A DNA stretch of 64,000 nucleotides, taken from the NCBI GenBank assembly GCA_003586115.2, contig QVOM02000049.1, forward strand, positions 24,133,514 to 24,197,513. Direction: 5' to 3'. The notes beneath the pieces were generated by a model. That model was not told where the DNA came from and did no database searches. It saw nothing but the letters and a program-made list of their open reading frames with translations. A program made the translations under genes and the position numbers. Below, piece by piece: positions 49,051 through 60,516 of this stretch. Source of the DNA: Salvator merianae. Taxonomy: Eukaryota; Chordata; Lepidosauria; Squamata; Teiidae. Position 1 is the stretch's first letter. The number at the start of each line of letters is the position of its first letter.

Positions 49051-49379
49051 TAGATACTAGGCTTTAATACAGTTAAATAGCACAAGTGCATTGCCCATGG
49101 CCCCTCCATGGCTTTCTGATTTTCTAAAACAAAAGTTGCTCTTCCAAATTCTCCTTGTTTCAATACTACGGGTAAATGGTGGGCAGTGGCTATGCAACTT
49201 TCATGATGTAATCATGGTGGATTAAAGACAGATCTAAAGAAGTAATCCATGGATGCGATTAATTTTTCAGTCCTGAATTTATTCTCAAAGGAATAAACTA
49301 TTTATTTTGGGTTGGCTGGGTCATCATGGAAATGTTTTCCCCTTTGGTTTTTTTCCTGTGTATTTTTGTTTTGTTTTTT

Positions 49380-49770
49380 AATTCAGTGGTGAGATCCCGT
49401 TGCTCAATTACATTCTTGGATGATGGTTTGATTATCAATACAGTGCAACAGATTTCAAAAGGATTGCAGCAACTCGGTGTCAGCTGAAACTATTTGCCTG
49501 GCCTTTCGCTGTAACTTGAAATTCTTCCTCAGTTTAGAAAAGAAAATCGAGTATTGGTGGGCAGAGAAAACACTTTTCTGCGCTCTCTCATTTACTTCTT
49601 TTTGCCTTTCAAAATACTTTCACAAGGAGGTAAATACTTTCCTCTTGAACAAGACAGTTTTGACTTATAATAGGAATGAAAAATGTATTAGAACTGCCTC
49701 TGAGTTTTGGAATGAAAACAAGATGATTATCCTGTTCTGCTGTGCAACAGACCTTGCAGTGCAGTGAACA
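49380..49770. other. Non-repetitive block, candidate conserved non-coding element
   Basis: No repeat family or known protein motif. Contains TTTGATTATCAATACAG and CAAAATACTTTCACAAGG. Candidate only, based on composition and the absence of repeats. Confidence 0.2.
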
Positions 49771-49796
49771 TCCACACTGTGAGGACGTAAATCTTC

Positions 49797-50122
49797 TGGA
49801 AGCAGGATATCAGCATTTGCAGTGCGAATACTGCATCATGACAGAGGCCGGGAAGCTTCTAGCCACTGGCATGGTGACTGGCAACACCACATGATGTGCA
49901 GCCATAGCTGCAGTTGCACCACGCCACTCTGCATTTGTATCCGGAAGTGGTGTAAATACACTTGCTGCTCCCAATAAGCTGTGGATTACGAATTTGTGCT
50001 CCACAGCAGATAGCGATCAGGATCTGTTGTCTGCTCCCAATCACCAGGACCTCTGCAAAATGCGGAAGCACTTGACCAGTGACTGTTCCTGATTCTCACT
50101 ACTGTGAAGTGCAAAAAGGCCC
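49797..50122 (-). mobile_element. Unclassified DNA-element family, copy 4
   Basis: Reverse orientation. Its right end, reverse complemented, is GGGCCTTTTTGCACTTCAC. The interior, read on the minus strand, runs TGCTTCCGCATTTTGC, GGTCCTGGTGATTGGGAGCA, TGCTGTGGAGCACAAATTCG and CACTTCCGGATACAAATGCA, collinear with 54570-55045. The left end lacks a clear terminal motif, so the copy may be truncated there. Confidence 0.7.
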
Positions 50123-50606
50123 AAAGATTCCACATGCTGAGAAGGATGAGACTTAAAAGATACAGTAAAGTGTCCTTTTATTGTTTGCCTCTACAAACAA
50201 ATTTAATTTACTTTAAATAAAAGAGGAAGGAGAACAAAAAAAAATTCAGCTATCTCACCCAAAGTAGCAGACAGAAAGAATTATAGCTACTCATGGAATA
50301 TATTAGACTCCAATTCATTGCCTTGCAAGAAATCAGGCCAGAAAGTAAATAAACCTCATGAAGATTCTTCGTATCCTCATCAGTGTATCTAATCAAATGT
50401 ATCTAATAATGAAGATGAATGTGACTTGGGACAAAACATTTCATCAAAAATTCTTAGAGGATACTGTTTACTATCTGCAACCACAGTCAACATTTATATG
50501 AAACCAAATTCCATAACTCATAAATTAGATCAATTAGACAAGAACATAATAATAAACTAGCACCAATTTGCAAGAAGGCAAGTGCCGTTTGTTCTGGAGG
50601 GCCATC
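50123..50606. other. Unassigned intronic sequence
   Basis: Nothing recognised. Confidence 0.4.
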
Positions 50607-50609
50607 TAA

Positions 50610-50747
50610 GGCTGCATCCAGACATCTCTTATTTATTCCGCTATATTTGGATATTCTGGAATAAACCATGGATATTACAGAATATCCACATTTTATTCCA
50701 GAATATACAAATATAGTGGAATAAATAAGTGATGCCTGGATGCAGCC
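50610..50747. mobile_element. PIF/Harbinger-like palindromic MITE, family member 2
   Basis: A 138-bp near-perfect palindrome. The left end is GGCTGCATCCAGACATCTCT; the right end, reverse complemented, is GGCTGCATCCAGGCATCACT. The arms continue through TTATTTATTCC(G/A)CTATATTTG and TTCTGGAATAAA. TAA flanks both sides (50607-50609 and 50748-50750), the TWA duplication typical of PIF/Harbinger. Confidence 0.85.
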
Positions 50748-50750
50748 TAA

Positions 50751-51689
50751 GTTTTTGAAAAGGAGTAAAAAGAGGTTTGCAGTTTCACGAAGAATTTTCC
50801 ATCTCACACATCTATGTGAAATTATAGCTTCTGCACAGTGCAGAAACACATCTTAACTTCAAAACTTTTCTCCACTGCCTGGTTAATGGCACACAGATTC
50901 AGAGTGTGTGCTGTACAAGATAGGATTTTCAGCATTTATCTAATCTTACAGCAGCACTTTTTAAATTTGTTCTTCAGGGTTGTAGTTGTTTTGCTGTCCT
51001 CTATTTTTAGGAATTTTCTGCCTTTCACATGTAGGTATCTCAAGACAAATATCAACTGTTCTAATGAGAGGTACCCAGGTGTCCTATTAACCAAGAATCA
51101 GGGTACTGAATATTTCTTACCTCCTCAATAAGTGAATGCAAAATTCGTCTCCCTCCTAAGGTTTGTGTCATTCCTCAGCCCTGTCACTTCTGCCTAATTC
51201 TATGTACCCTTACATTTCATCTCATCTCAATTACCAAATCTCTCTTGGTTTACTGAAGCTCAAAGTCTTGCAAGAAGTGCAGAGACAGAAGTTGAAGTGA
51301 TAGGCAGAACAGGGCAAGCAGTTTCTATGCCATTCCATGATGGCCCTGTTTGTAAGTGGAATATGGTTGTTTTTGTCCATTTTTAAGCCAATAATTTGTA
51401 AAGATATGAAAGGCACTGCTTAAAAAAGAAATGGAGAAAAAAATATTTGGTTAAGGTGTTAAAGCATAGTGCATGAACGGTGATATCTGAGATGTCACAG
51501 AAATACATTTCCAGTCGTTATCAACCATTGACAATGCTGATTCCAGTATTTTACTTCAAAGCAGGAAATGAAAATATTGTGATCTTCACTCAAACCTATA
51601 ATAACTTCTATATACTAAATTTCTAAGTTCTTATGTTTCTGTCATTAATCTAAGGTTAAAAAAAATGGCAATAGATTTCACACTTAATC
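50751..51689. other. Unassigned intronic sequence
   Basis: No gene or classified repeat recognised. Confidence 0.4.
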
Positions 51690-51812
51690 AGCTAAAGCCA
51701 AGAGGCAATGTCAAGTCACTTCCCTATCCTTGCCAAGAAAACTGTATGAATGTGTCTATGTAGTCACTGGGAACTGACTTCAAGGGCTGCTTTACCTTTA
51801 CTTAGTTAAAAG
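51690..51812 (+). mobile_element. SINE 3' part with BovB-like tail (Sauria-type)
   Basis: CAAGTCACTTCCCTATCC, GCCAAGAAAACTGTATGAAT, GTAGTCACTGGGAACTGACTT and the tail TTTACCTTTACTTAG follow the usual order of a squamate tRNA-derived SINE 3' region. The head is missing or decayed. Directly after it is a short imperfect tandem of AAAGACAGAATAAGTCCA units (51810-51865). Confidence 0.55.
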
Positions 51813-51964
51813 ACAGAATAAATCCAAAAATACAGGATAAGTCCAAAAGACAGAATAAGTCCAAGGCCTGAGCACAATAAATTAATTGAGATGCTGATAG
51901 TGGCAGCTTTAGTCAGTGATTGTGTGGGCCTGGAAGGACAGAACCAAATGGACTTTGCAAAACT

Positions 51965-52320
51965 GGCTTTATTACATAATGGATTGCATGAAATGTGATC
52001 TTTAAAAAATGAACAGACGAAATTATACAGAGGAGAAAAAAGGGAAAAGGAAAATTAACTGGACACAGCTGCTGGAATATGTTAAATACAAAGTGGGGAG
52101 CGAAATAATAAAGAAAGAGTTAGATGTTTTGTTACCCCTGATAGAGAACAAGATTTGAGGTTAAAAGTGGGTCTGTGGGGAGGGAGAGATGGACGGAGCA
52201 AGGGAGGAAGGGAATATTATAATGTATACAAGAGGAGATGTCACAAGATGTATAAATGAGATGTGATTATATGAAATGAATTATATGTATAAAAAACTAA
52301 AATAAATTGGAAAAAGAAGA
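51965..52320 (+). mobile_element. L1 LINE 3' end
   Basis: A decayed ORF2 C terminus (Lys-rich frames about 51990-52150), a G-rich UTR (GGGTCTGTGGGGAGGGAGAG), then GTATAAAAAACTAAAATAAATTGG and an A-rich end. The UTR style (GGGAGG..., then TGTATA, then AATAAA) matches 16560-16925. Confidence 0.65.
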
Positions 52321-52569
52321 TAATTAAACAACTAAAATAATAACAAAAACAGAAATTTACTGAGAAGTTGTTGGATTGACCGTCTTTCTATTCTGGAAAA
52401 ACACTATCTAAATTGAATCCACATAAACTGAACCATTGTTTTCAAAGTGAAACTGGGATTAGTTAAACCATGGCTGAGAACAATATTGTCTTACACTAGC
52501 CACCGACTCAATCCTGAACTGACTAATTCACTTGACAATTATATTGCCTTGAATAAGAAATCAGTCTCT

Positions 52570-52830
52570 CAATGCATGTCAATGAAGGAAAGGACCCTTC
52601 AAAGTCACAGCACAGCCACCACAGACAAGACCTACAATGGAGGCAGTGCTGAAACACATAAAATCCACGTCTGAACCCTGTAATACAGCCTCCTCAAGAC
52701 AGTATTTTTCATAAAGTGCAATGCTAAAACACACAAATGCCATATCTGAAGGTCACACCAATGCAACCCACCTTAGAGAGGGTTCTTCACAGATTTCAGT
52801 GCTAAAACTCACAAATGGTGTGGATGGAAC
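52570..52830. repeat. Diverged tandem repeat, period about 75-78 bp
   Basis: Units begin at 52644 (CAGTGCTGAAACACATAAAA), 52719 (CAATGCTAAAACACACAAAT) and 52797 (CAGTGCTAAAACTCACAAAT), spaced 75 and 78 bp. A less certain unit starts at 52570 (CAATGCATGTCAATGAAGG). The first block is shared with 6150-6200 (TCTCTCAATGCA then GGA(A/T)AGGA), linking it to DNA-element copy 1. Confidence 0.6.
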
Positions 52831-54569
52831 TTGGCAAGAGAATCCAGTCACCCTACTGCAAGAGCCTCTGACTTGCTGGAGTATATTTGGATGCACAATA
52901 AAGAGCGTGTAGAAAAAAAAGGTGCAAAACAAAATTACCTGTGCACCAAAGGAAGAAAGAAGAGCCAAAGTATTGTGCACAAAAAAGTTAGGTGTCCAAT
53001 AAAAATGTCTCCACATCAAAAGGCATACAACCCCCCTGAAGTGCTCATGAACTCAGGATCTCAGGAACTGTCACCAACTACAATAACTAGCACACACCAA
53101 ACACTACCGAACAGAGATACATACCCCTCCACTCTCTCCATTCAACATCAATTCAACTCACAAATCTGGTGCAAACTCTGAACTCATTTCTGTTTACAAA
53201 ACAACTGAACACATTCCCCACAACCCAGGGAAAAATGGCTTCTGAAGAAAAGAGAGGATCCCTGCATGTTGCAGAGTTGCCTTCTTATCTTTGTCTTTTG
53301 AATAGAAACTGGAAATTGAACCATGGCTGCAACTCAGTGGGGACGTGTAACTCAAAGAAGGTCACAAACGGAAACTGTGTAAATGAGACAGGACTGTAAT
53401 CATAACAGCATAATGATAGCTTATGTCAATCACAAGAAAGCTCAAATATGTTCTTTTGTCTAAAATTGATAGCTAGTAATTTTTAGAATTTTGTTGGAAA
53501 TCCAGAATCGTTAAGAAATTCAATTTGGCAGAACTTCAGTTAGTTTGAACTGTGGTTTACCTGAGCATCTCAGACAAGAATTAAAGTTTGAAGCATCCAT
53601 GGATCTCTATGCACCATAATCAAAATGGGCTTTTGTCAGTGGGGCCTACATCAGGCAGTTTAAAAAGTGGCATTTTTAACTGTGACAGCATTCTCTGTTG
53701 GCCCAATTCTGTTTTGACTTGCAAAATTCCAAGCCCAACAGGCCTATTTCTCTTGCCCCAGCCACACTTCTGCCCCCCCTCTTCTACTTCCACATATCCA
53801 CATAGGAGAAGACACAAAGTGTCCAAAAATGGGTCTCTTATATAAGACAACATGTAACTGGATTGGACAGGGATTTTTTTTTTAACAGCATGCAAACCAG
53901 GTGATTGGGACCATTGCAAGACCCATATAACCTTCCACTATTAAATGATCCAGAGAGCTCCTTATCCTATACAAAGCTTATGGCTCTTTAATAGATGGTT
54001 AGAGTGCTTGAAAGGTGCTTTGGAAGTGCCAACACCTGTCTGAATCACTGGAAATTCATTCCACAGTTGGTCCCGGGCAAGTCTAGAAGCACCCATAGTG
54101 GAAATTAATCAGAATTTGTCTTAATTAAGACAAGAGTGAGTTTGTTAGAAAAGGAAAACTGATGCTTCTAATTTCATGGCAGCTACACTGGAGGGTAACA
54201 TAGGAGCCTGAGGCTTGTTTGCCTTTGTTGTGGTTAAACCATTATTTGCCTTTATAATGAAATGCTGCCACTGTATTATGCATTTTAATGAATAGCAATG
54301 AGGAATGCAATTTCAATGAGTAAGGGAAAAGTGAAGACAATGTTGCATAGAAGAACACAACAAGCTACAGTAAGTAGCATTTCTTGGAAATGAGAATAAA
54401 TAAGAAGCTGGAAATAAGAAAAAGCGGGGAAAAAGATAAATGTTCATGCACTATAAATTCATAAGTTTATCATGAGAAGAAAATGAGAAGGAAAATGAAC
54501 AGTGGCAAAAATAAAGCAGATCCTGCAGAGTTATCAGGAAAGTTTATGTAGTGCATCAACAGAAACACA
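52831..54569. other. Unassigned intronic sequence
   Basis: No gene recognised. 53940-54300 is non-repetitive with TTGTGGTTAAACC and TTTATAATGAAATGC words, and is a weak candidate for a conserved element. Confidence 0.35.
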
Positions 54570-55045
54570 AGGCCTTTTCATACTTGAAACTAGTGAGCGT
54601 CAGGAACACTCACTAGCGAAATGCTTCTGCATTTCATGGAGGCCCTGGTGATCAGAAGCAGACTACAGCTGCTCCCAATCACTACTGGCTGTGGAGCACA
54701 AAATCATGCTCCGCAGCTGTACCAGGAACAGCTGTACTGCTCCCAGTACACTGCACTTGCACCTGCTTCCAGATGTGAACACAGAGCAGCGTGGCATGGA
54801 GTGGCTGTGGCAGCGCCTGTGCCGTCACGCAGCTGCACCTGCACCACCACACACCATTGCTGGTCACCATGGTAGTGGCCAGACGTTTCCCAGCCACTGC
54901 CATGGCACAGGACACCAGTAGTACACTAGCACTTGCACTGTAAATCCTGGTATCCTGCTGCTGGTCTTTTCCAAGGCTTTGCAGTGCGGACAGTTGCCAT
55001 GGTGCAATGTTGATTCCACCATATAGTGGAAAGTGCAAAAATGCC
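54570..55045 (+). mobile_element. Unclassified DNA-element family, copy 5 (fullest)
   Basis: Left end AGGCCTTTTCATACTTGAAA, right end reverse complemented GGCATTTTTGCACTTTCC. CACA lies on both sides (54566-54569 and 55046-55049), a possible 4-bp duplication. From the left it has a hairpin (CTAGTGAGCGTC / CACTCACTAG), GAGGCCCTGGTGATCAGAAG, CTGCTCCCAATCACTACTGG, GGCTGTGGAGCACAAAATCA, CACCTGCTTCCAGATGTGAA and further short inverted words. The same order occurs reversed at 62500-62713 and 49797-50122. No transposase. Confidence 0.7.
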
Positions 55046-55894
55046 CACAGACAGGAATTTTATTATCTCTTTTGAAAAAGACCATAATGGCAACAGAAAA
55101 TTTCCAACAGAACTGCACAAAGCTCAACAGCATCTAGTAGTATTATCCATATGACGGCCAGCATGTTTGCTTCTGAAATGTAAAAATGAAATGAAAATAT
55201 TCACTAGAATGCTAACTAAAAGCAGGAACTGAATGTAAAAACAAAAGAAGATCAGTGTCTGTCTTGCTCTTCACAAAATATATAATAATAAAAGCCAGCA
55301 TCAGGCACATACTCTGACATTTAATATTATAGGAATCAATCTTAATATTTTCCCACATCATAAAGTTTTTAATAAGACTGCATGTTTGCAAACTCTCTCA
55401 TTACAACTGCAGATTTTGGCACTCGAATATTTAGTTGCTAAGAAATAAAAAGTTCATAATAGATTAATAAGTACCTTCTCATTGCTTCAAGTTAAATCTT
55501 TGTGGGAATCTATATTAATTTGAAATAGGACCCTCTTGGGGTGTGTCTGTCAGGATATATACAACATGCTCTAGCATTTCTTTTACATTGTGTAGAAATG
55601 AATCATTGCCTGTTAATGCTTATTGTTTTACTAATACAAGAACATATCTACCAGATGGTTTATTGTCCTGTACTGCAGCAAATAAAAAGGAATAAATTAT
55701 CTTCACAGAACAATGTAGGTCACAGAAGATTCATATATCAGAACTACTAATATAATTCTTTCCCCTATCCCCTACTACAGTGGTGTTGTACTGAATATAA
55801 ATACATTTATGAATAACTATAATGCAGGTCCAGACATCCTTTTTAATAGCATGCAGTCTAATATGCAGAAAGTGAAGAGGTATTAAGGTGAAGG
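55046..55894. other. Unassigned AT-rich intronic sequence
   Basis: No gene or classified repeat recognised. Confidence 0.4.
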
Positions 55895-56345
55895 CCTCTT
55901 GGTGAAGCTGATAGTGCAAAAGCTGACTTGAAGCTCAACATTATAAAAACTAAGATCATGGCATCTGGTCCCATCACCTCCAAGTAAGTAGAGAGGGAAG
56001 AAATGGGAACAGTGACATATTTTATTTTCCTAGATTCAAAGAGATTCAAAGATCACAGCACACTGCGACTGCAGTCATGAAATTTAAAGACTCTTGCTTT
56101 TTGGGAGGAAAGCTATGGCAAACCTGAGCAGCATACTAAAAAGCAGAGATGTCGTCTTACCAACAAAAGTCTGTAGAGTCAAAGCTATGGTGTTCCCAGT
56201 ATGGCTGTGAGAGTTGGATCATCAGGAAGGCTGAGTGCCAAAGGATCAATGCTTTTGAATTGTGGTACTGGAGAAAACACTGTGAGCTTTCAAAATTAGT
56301 CAATACTCAAGAAAATCAACTCTGCTTACTGGAAGCAGCTTATAC
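55895..56345 (+). mobile_element. BovB (RTE) LINE fragment, RT C-terminal part
   Basis: The plus strand encodes the characteristic BovB/RTE order: a ADLKLNIIKTKIMASGPITS-like segment (55920-55980), GRKAMANLSSILKSRDVVLP with TKV.RVKAMVF (56105-56195), then QYGCESWIIRKAECQRINAF with ELWYWRK (56195-56280), and a decayed EYSLEA-like stretch to about 56345. Stops and frameshifts break it. Its 3' end is found 1.67 kb away at 58015-58215. Confidence 0.88.
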
Positions 56346-58014
56346 AAAAAAGGTTGGTTATTAATAAATACATGTACATTTGAATGTGCAGAATCACAAA
56401 TACTAGCTATTTTGAACTGATAGCTAAAAGCGCAGTGACTGTATTACTGTGTCAGTGAGGCTATATGAACGACTTAATCTCACTCTGCTAAAGAGAAACC
56501 TTGGTTTTCAAGAATGACCCCATCAAGTACCTTCCTCACTGCTATCTTTCCCAAACAAAGCAGAAGGCCCAGATGAAGGCTTTAGTGGTGAGATTTTGCT
56601 CAATCCCCTCTGGGTTTCTAGCCAAGTCAATGCTTTGGGGTGACAGCAACATGAGGTTGGGAGGATTCATGGGCAACAACATGGAACTGAGATGTAAGAA
56701 ACTGGTTTAAACTAGCTGAGAGCTGGAGAGAGACCGTGAACAGCTAGGGTTGTAGCTTTCAAGTGGAATTCATCTAGTCTCTGTCAGGGAACTCATCCAT
56801 TTTTGCCACTTTTGTTAGAAGCAGAGAAAAGCCTTGTGTTAAATTGGCTACATGAACACTTCCGTACCTTTTAAATTTTCTGTGTCTCTGAAGCTTGGGC
56901 TGACAGAAGTCCATACTACCTCCCAATATCTTCCAGGAGCATCCTTGGAAATTCCAGTTTAGGTGGCTGAACTGGAGAAACAACCTTCTATTTTCATGGC
57001 TGCCCAGTAAGCACAGCAGAGGGGAAGGTCTAGCTTACAGACCAAGCAATGAGACTTTGGGTGCTGTTCATTCTGTGACATTAGCCAGGGCACAGGGCAT
57101 CTGTGTCAGAGACACTGCACTAACCCCCAAGGAGCTCTGCTGCTCTTTGCCCTAGCTGGCTGTGACCCGACCTGCTGAGCACAGTTATATTCCACCTTCA
57201 GGATCTGAGCCCTGGGGCAACCAAGAATCTTGTCGTGCAGACAGGCAAGCTGCAGAGAGCCCAGAACTGTTTAGATTGCTTTGGGACTAAGGGTGAAATC
57301 CTCTCTGACCTAAACTTTCTAAAAGAGTCTGAGAAGATTTGACCTGAGAGCTCAGAATCTTAGTCACCTCCACTCAGAAGAAAACTGCAAAAGATGCTCT
57401 TTTGGAACAGCTCAGAATTGTCTCTTCTTGTTGGAGACAGCGCAAGGCATTTCCCCTGCTACTATGGTGAGCGCTACCAACCCCTGTCAGTTTCTACAGC
57501 CACCAAAAGGGTATATAGTTTGAAACCTGTAGAAAAGTGAAATCAGCTCTGAGCCACTGAAAACCTCCCAGTTAAGAAGGATTCTCTTGGTAGCTTTATT
57601 TGCTGCCCTCGCTTAGACACCTCACTCCCTTCTGTAGCATTCACCTCAACTGTTGTCCTCAATTGAATTCACTTTAATTGCCAGTCTATGCTTTAGTACA
57701 TCAAAAAGTATTAAGCAGCTTTTCAGTGACAGGTGAACTATAGGTTACCTCTCTCTCTCTGCCTATGAAAACTGTGGCTGCCAGTGCCTGGCTTATATGC
57801 CTATATTGGGTTCAATTCTGCTTATAGAGAAAAAATATTTTTTCAATAAAGTTGTTCTGTGTTCCAAACTGCAGACAAGTTTGGACTCCTTCTTTGTCCC
57901 CATCCCTTCTTTTGGAATCCATGCCAGCTAGCTGACCATTAAACCAACCCCATTCACTTTGAGATCCCAGTTGTATGAACTAGAAGCTAATTGTCCTAGT
58001 ACAAACCAGTTCAC
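56346..58014. other. About 1.67 kb of sequence inserted inside a BovB
   Basis: Lies between two collinear BovB parts. No protein motif was recognised; the frames at 56501-56710 and 56774-56983 have no known domain. Near the right there is a TTATATGCCTATATTGGG stretch (57789-57806) and AATAAAG at 57845-57851, an arrangement compatible with a promoter and polyadenylation signal of an LTR, but LTR boundaries and a target duplication could not be identified. Confidence 0.4.
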
Positions 58015-58215
58015 ATAGCAGACTAATACTGAAACTCAAATACTTTGACCACATAAAGCGAAAAGGGGATAGAAGAGAATTAGATAGATCGATAGTGTCA
58101 TGGAGGGAACAAACATGAGCTTGGGCAGATCAGGAGAGAGTGGAAGACAGACGGTCCTGGTGCACAGTGGATAATGCGGTCACAAAGAGTTACAAGTAAA
58201 CAACAACAACAAATA
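58015..58215 (+). mobile_element. BovB (RTE) LINE 3' end
   Basis: Starts ACTAATACTGAAACTCAAAT, encoding the LILKLKYFDHIKRKG-like BovB segment, and continues through a REQ.AWADQERVEDRRSW-like stretch. It ends GGTCACAAAGAGTTACAAGT with CAACAACAACAA, the canonical BovB 3' terminus. Confidence 0.85.
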
Positions 58216-60516
58216 TATAAATGCATATTTCATTCAATAGCACCTTGATGTCTTTGTCTTCGGGACAGCTTTCTGTTCTCCTTCCCACAGGTTGACAGAA
58301 GGAAAAGCAAAAGACAGCAAACAGAAGCAAAGAGGCTACTGGGAAAAGCGATGAAGCCTGACCACTCAAAATTGTGTTTTAAGGCTTACATACACCAGCA
58401 CAAGACAGCCTAAACATTATAAGTGGTTTTTAGTCCAAAATATACATTGGAATAATGTTTAGATACTGTAGATACTGCACTATCTCTGTTCATATTCCCA
58501 ATTACAAAATAAATTATATAATATAGATACATTTTTATAAATTATATTGCTTTCTGTTACATCTATGCTGAGAAACACTATGCGGTTCAAAGTCTTAAGT
58601 TGATATAGATGTATACTGTATTTGACATATTCATTAAGCTTAATTAAAAACTATAGTCATCAACAAGAATTAAATACAGAGTGTTAAAAGCTTCCAACAC
58701 AACTAAAGCGATTCTAGAAAGTTTTTAAAATGCTTACAAAAATACCTAGCTTATTGTACTCTACAGCAACTACTGAACAATGGGACATCTTAAAAGTTTA
58801 GCTTTCTGGTCTCATAAATCCTGGAAGAAATTTTTACTTCCATTATAAAATTACTGTCTTTTACAGTCAAAAATGCATTTTGATCTGCAGGAAGTAACAA
58901 GGACCTTTTTAAGCAGAAGGGTTGTTCTCCTGGGAGTGAGATACTCAGAATGACCTCTGTCTCAGTTTGGAATCGTTGCAGAACAGTTTTGGGACAGCCG
59001 CAAAATATGTGAAAGATGTGGAATGTGAACTTACATCACCAACATGTGTTCTTGGTGGAGACCCCAGCTGAGTAGAAGTATTTAGTGGCCAGCACACTTG
59101 GAAACTAACTGGTATTGCTAAATAAACTACATTCTTGCATTTATTGCAATTAATATTTGCAAAAGATAGCACATAGAAAAAAGGTTGAAAAAAAGCCCCT
59201 ATTTGTCTACAAAGAGTGGCAGAAATATTAAAGAAGCATATTTTTTTGGCCATAGTCTGTTATATTATTTTTGTTACCTTTAATATGTATTATTGATGCT
59301 TAAATAAAGCACTTTGTAAGTCTCACAAGTAAGTCAGTCTGGTTTTGGAATTTCTGCATGAAATGTAAAAAGGGCCAGTTTAGAATATATTTCTTTACAT
59401 GATTACCTACGCCATTAACAACCACAAGGCTGGAAACTATGCTGTAACAAATGACAATCAGAAGCATTTTTTTTCCCGAGACCCTAAGTATAGAAATTGG
59501 AGTTGCCTCTCTTTTTCATGCAATCTGGTCCACAACAGTTTTTCTTCATGTGGTCACAGACCTGCACAAGACTGTACTGTATGAAGGAAATATGGAATAT
59601 TAATAACAGAGGAAGGAAATAATGAAAATAGAACAACTATCTTGGAGGAAGAATCCATCAGCCAAAACCCTAGGATCATATTCTCCTTCTTCAGCAAATC
59701 TAACATGTAAATTGGTGGGACAGGGGAGAAATTTCAGGCCCAGTTCCTAATCACATCAGACAGTACCTGGAATCACGTCAGGCAGTCCACCTTTACTGAA
59801 GGAAATTGTCTTGCTCTTCTACGACTCAGTTTGTGCCTGTCTGCACTGCCTAATTCAAAGACAATAAAAATAGACTAGGTCCCTTTAAAAACTTTAAGTG
59901 AAACCAGTTAGTAGGACATGATTGAAGGTGCTATTTAAGATTGAGACTAACTGTTGCTGAAAAAACTTCTAATTAGTACTTGCTTAGAGTGCATCTTCTT
60001 CACAAAGGAAAAGAGATGAGATTCTTAAAGTTTAGCAACAGTGTGATTTTGTTTTTTGTTTTCTAAAATCATATTTTGCATATGTAAAACCTTTATTAAA
60101 TGATTGCATAAATTATATAATTAACGCCAAATCTAATACTTCCTAAATTGTTATCATTATTCTAGAATCACATTCATATGACAAACAAAATAATCTTTCC
60201 CTGAGTTAGTGTAGGTTCTTCTTCCCTTTCAGGAACACGCAGCATGATCTTAAAAATATCACTATCTGGAAATAGCTGGATACAGAAACATCATGAGAAA
60301 GCACACAGACACACAAACACACAAGTTCAATCTCTTCCAAAAGGAATTTAGAAAGGGATGGAAACCTGATTTACTCTAAAATTCACATTATGCAAGCGTT
60401 GTATCTCTAAATAAACTTGGAGAAATGTTAAGTTTAGAAGTTCACATCCTCTGAAGCGTCTGCAGTAGACCACACAAAAGGACTATTTTAACTGAGGCAT
60501 TTCATCAGCAGCATAC
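58216..60516. other. Unassigned AT-rich intronic sequence beside the GMDS exon
   Basis: No gene or classified repeat recognised apart from the exon's donor site at the right edge. A small duplication CACATCAGACAGTACC / CACGTCAGGCAGTCC lies at 59753-59790. Confidence 0.4.

Larger units (their letters stand above)
1..60516 (-). other. GMDS: GMDS intron downstream of the exon (partial, at least 60 kb)
   Basis: On the minus strand, everything below the donor site of the GMDS exon (GAG|GTATGC) is read as a single intron that continues past the left edge of the window. The mammalian GMDS gene is known to have very large introns, so 60 kb is plausible. I looked for the following coding segment (beginning A-M-W) and did not find it, but a short exon could be missed by eye. 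Its contents are the repeats listed separately plus unassigned sequence. Confidence 0.7.

Noticed and set aside
50487..50849. 120-residue minus-strand frame
   Set aside because: Its centre is the palindromic Harbinger-like MITE; the repeated YSGIxxGYS-like words come from the palindrome.
57000..57950. A solo retroviral LTR
   Set aside because: The TATA-like and AATAAAG words are suggestive but no TG...CA ends, target duplication or second copy could be identified; kept only as a possibility for the BovB insert.
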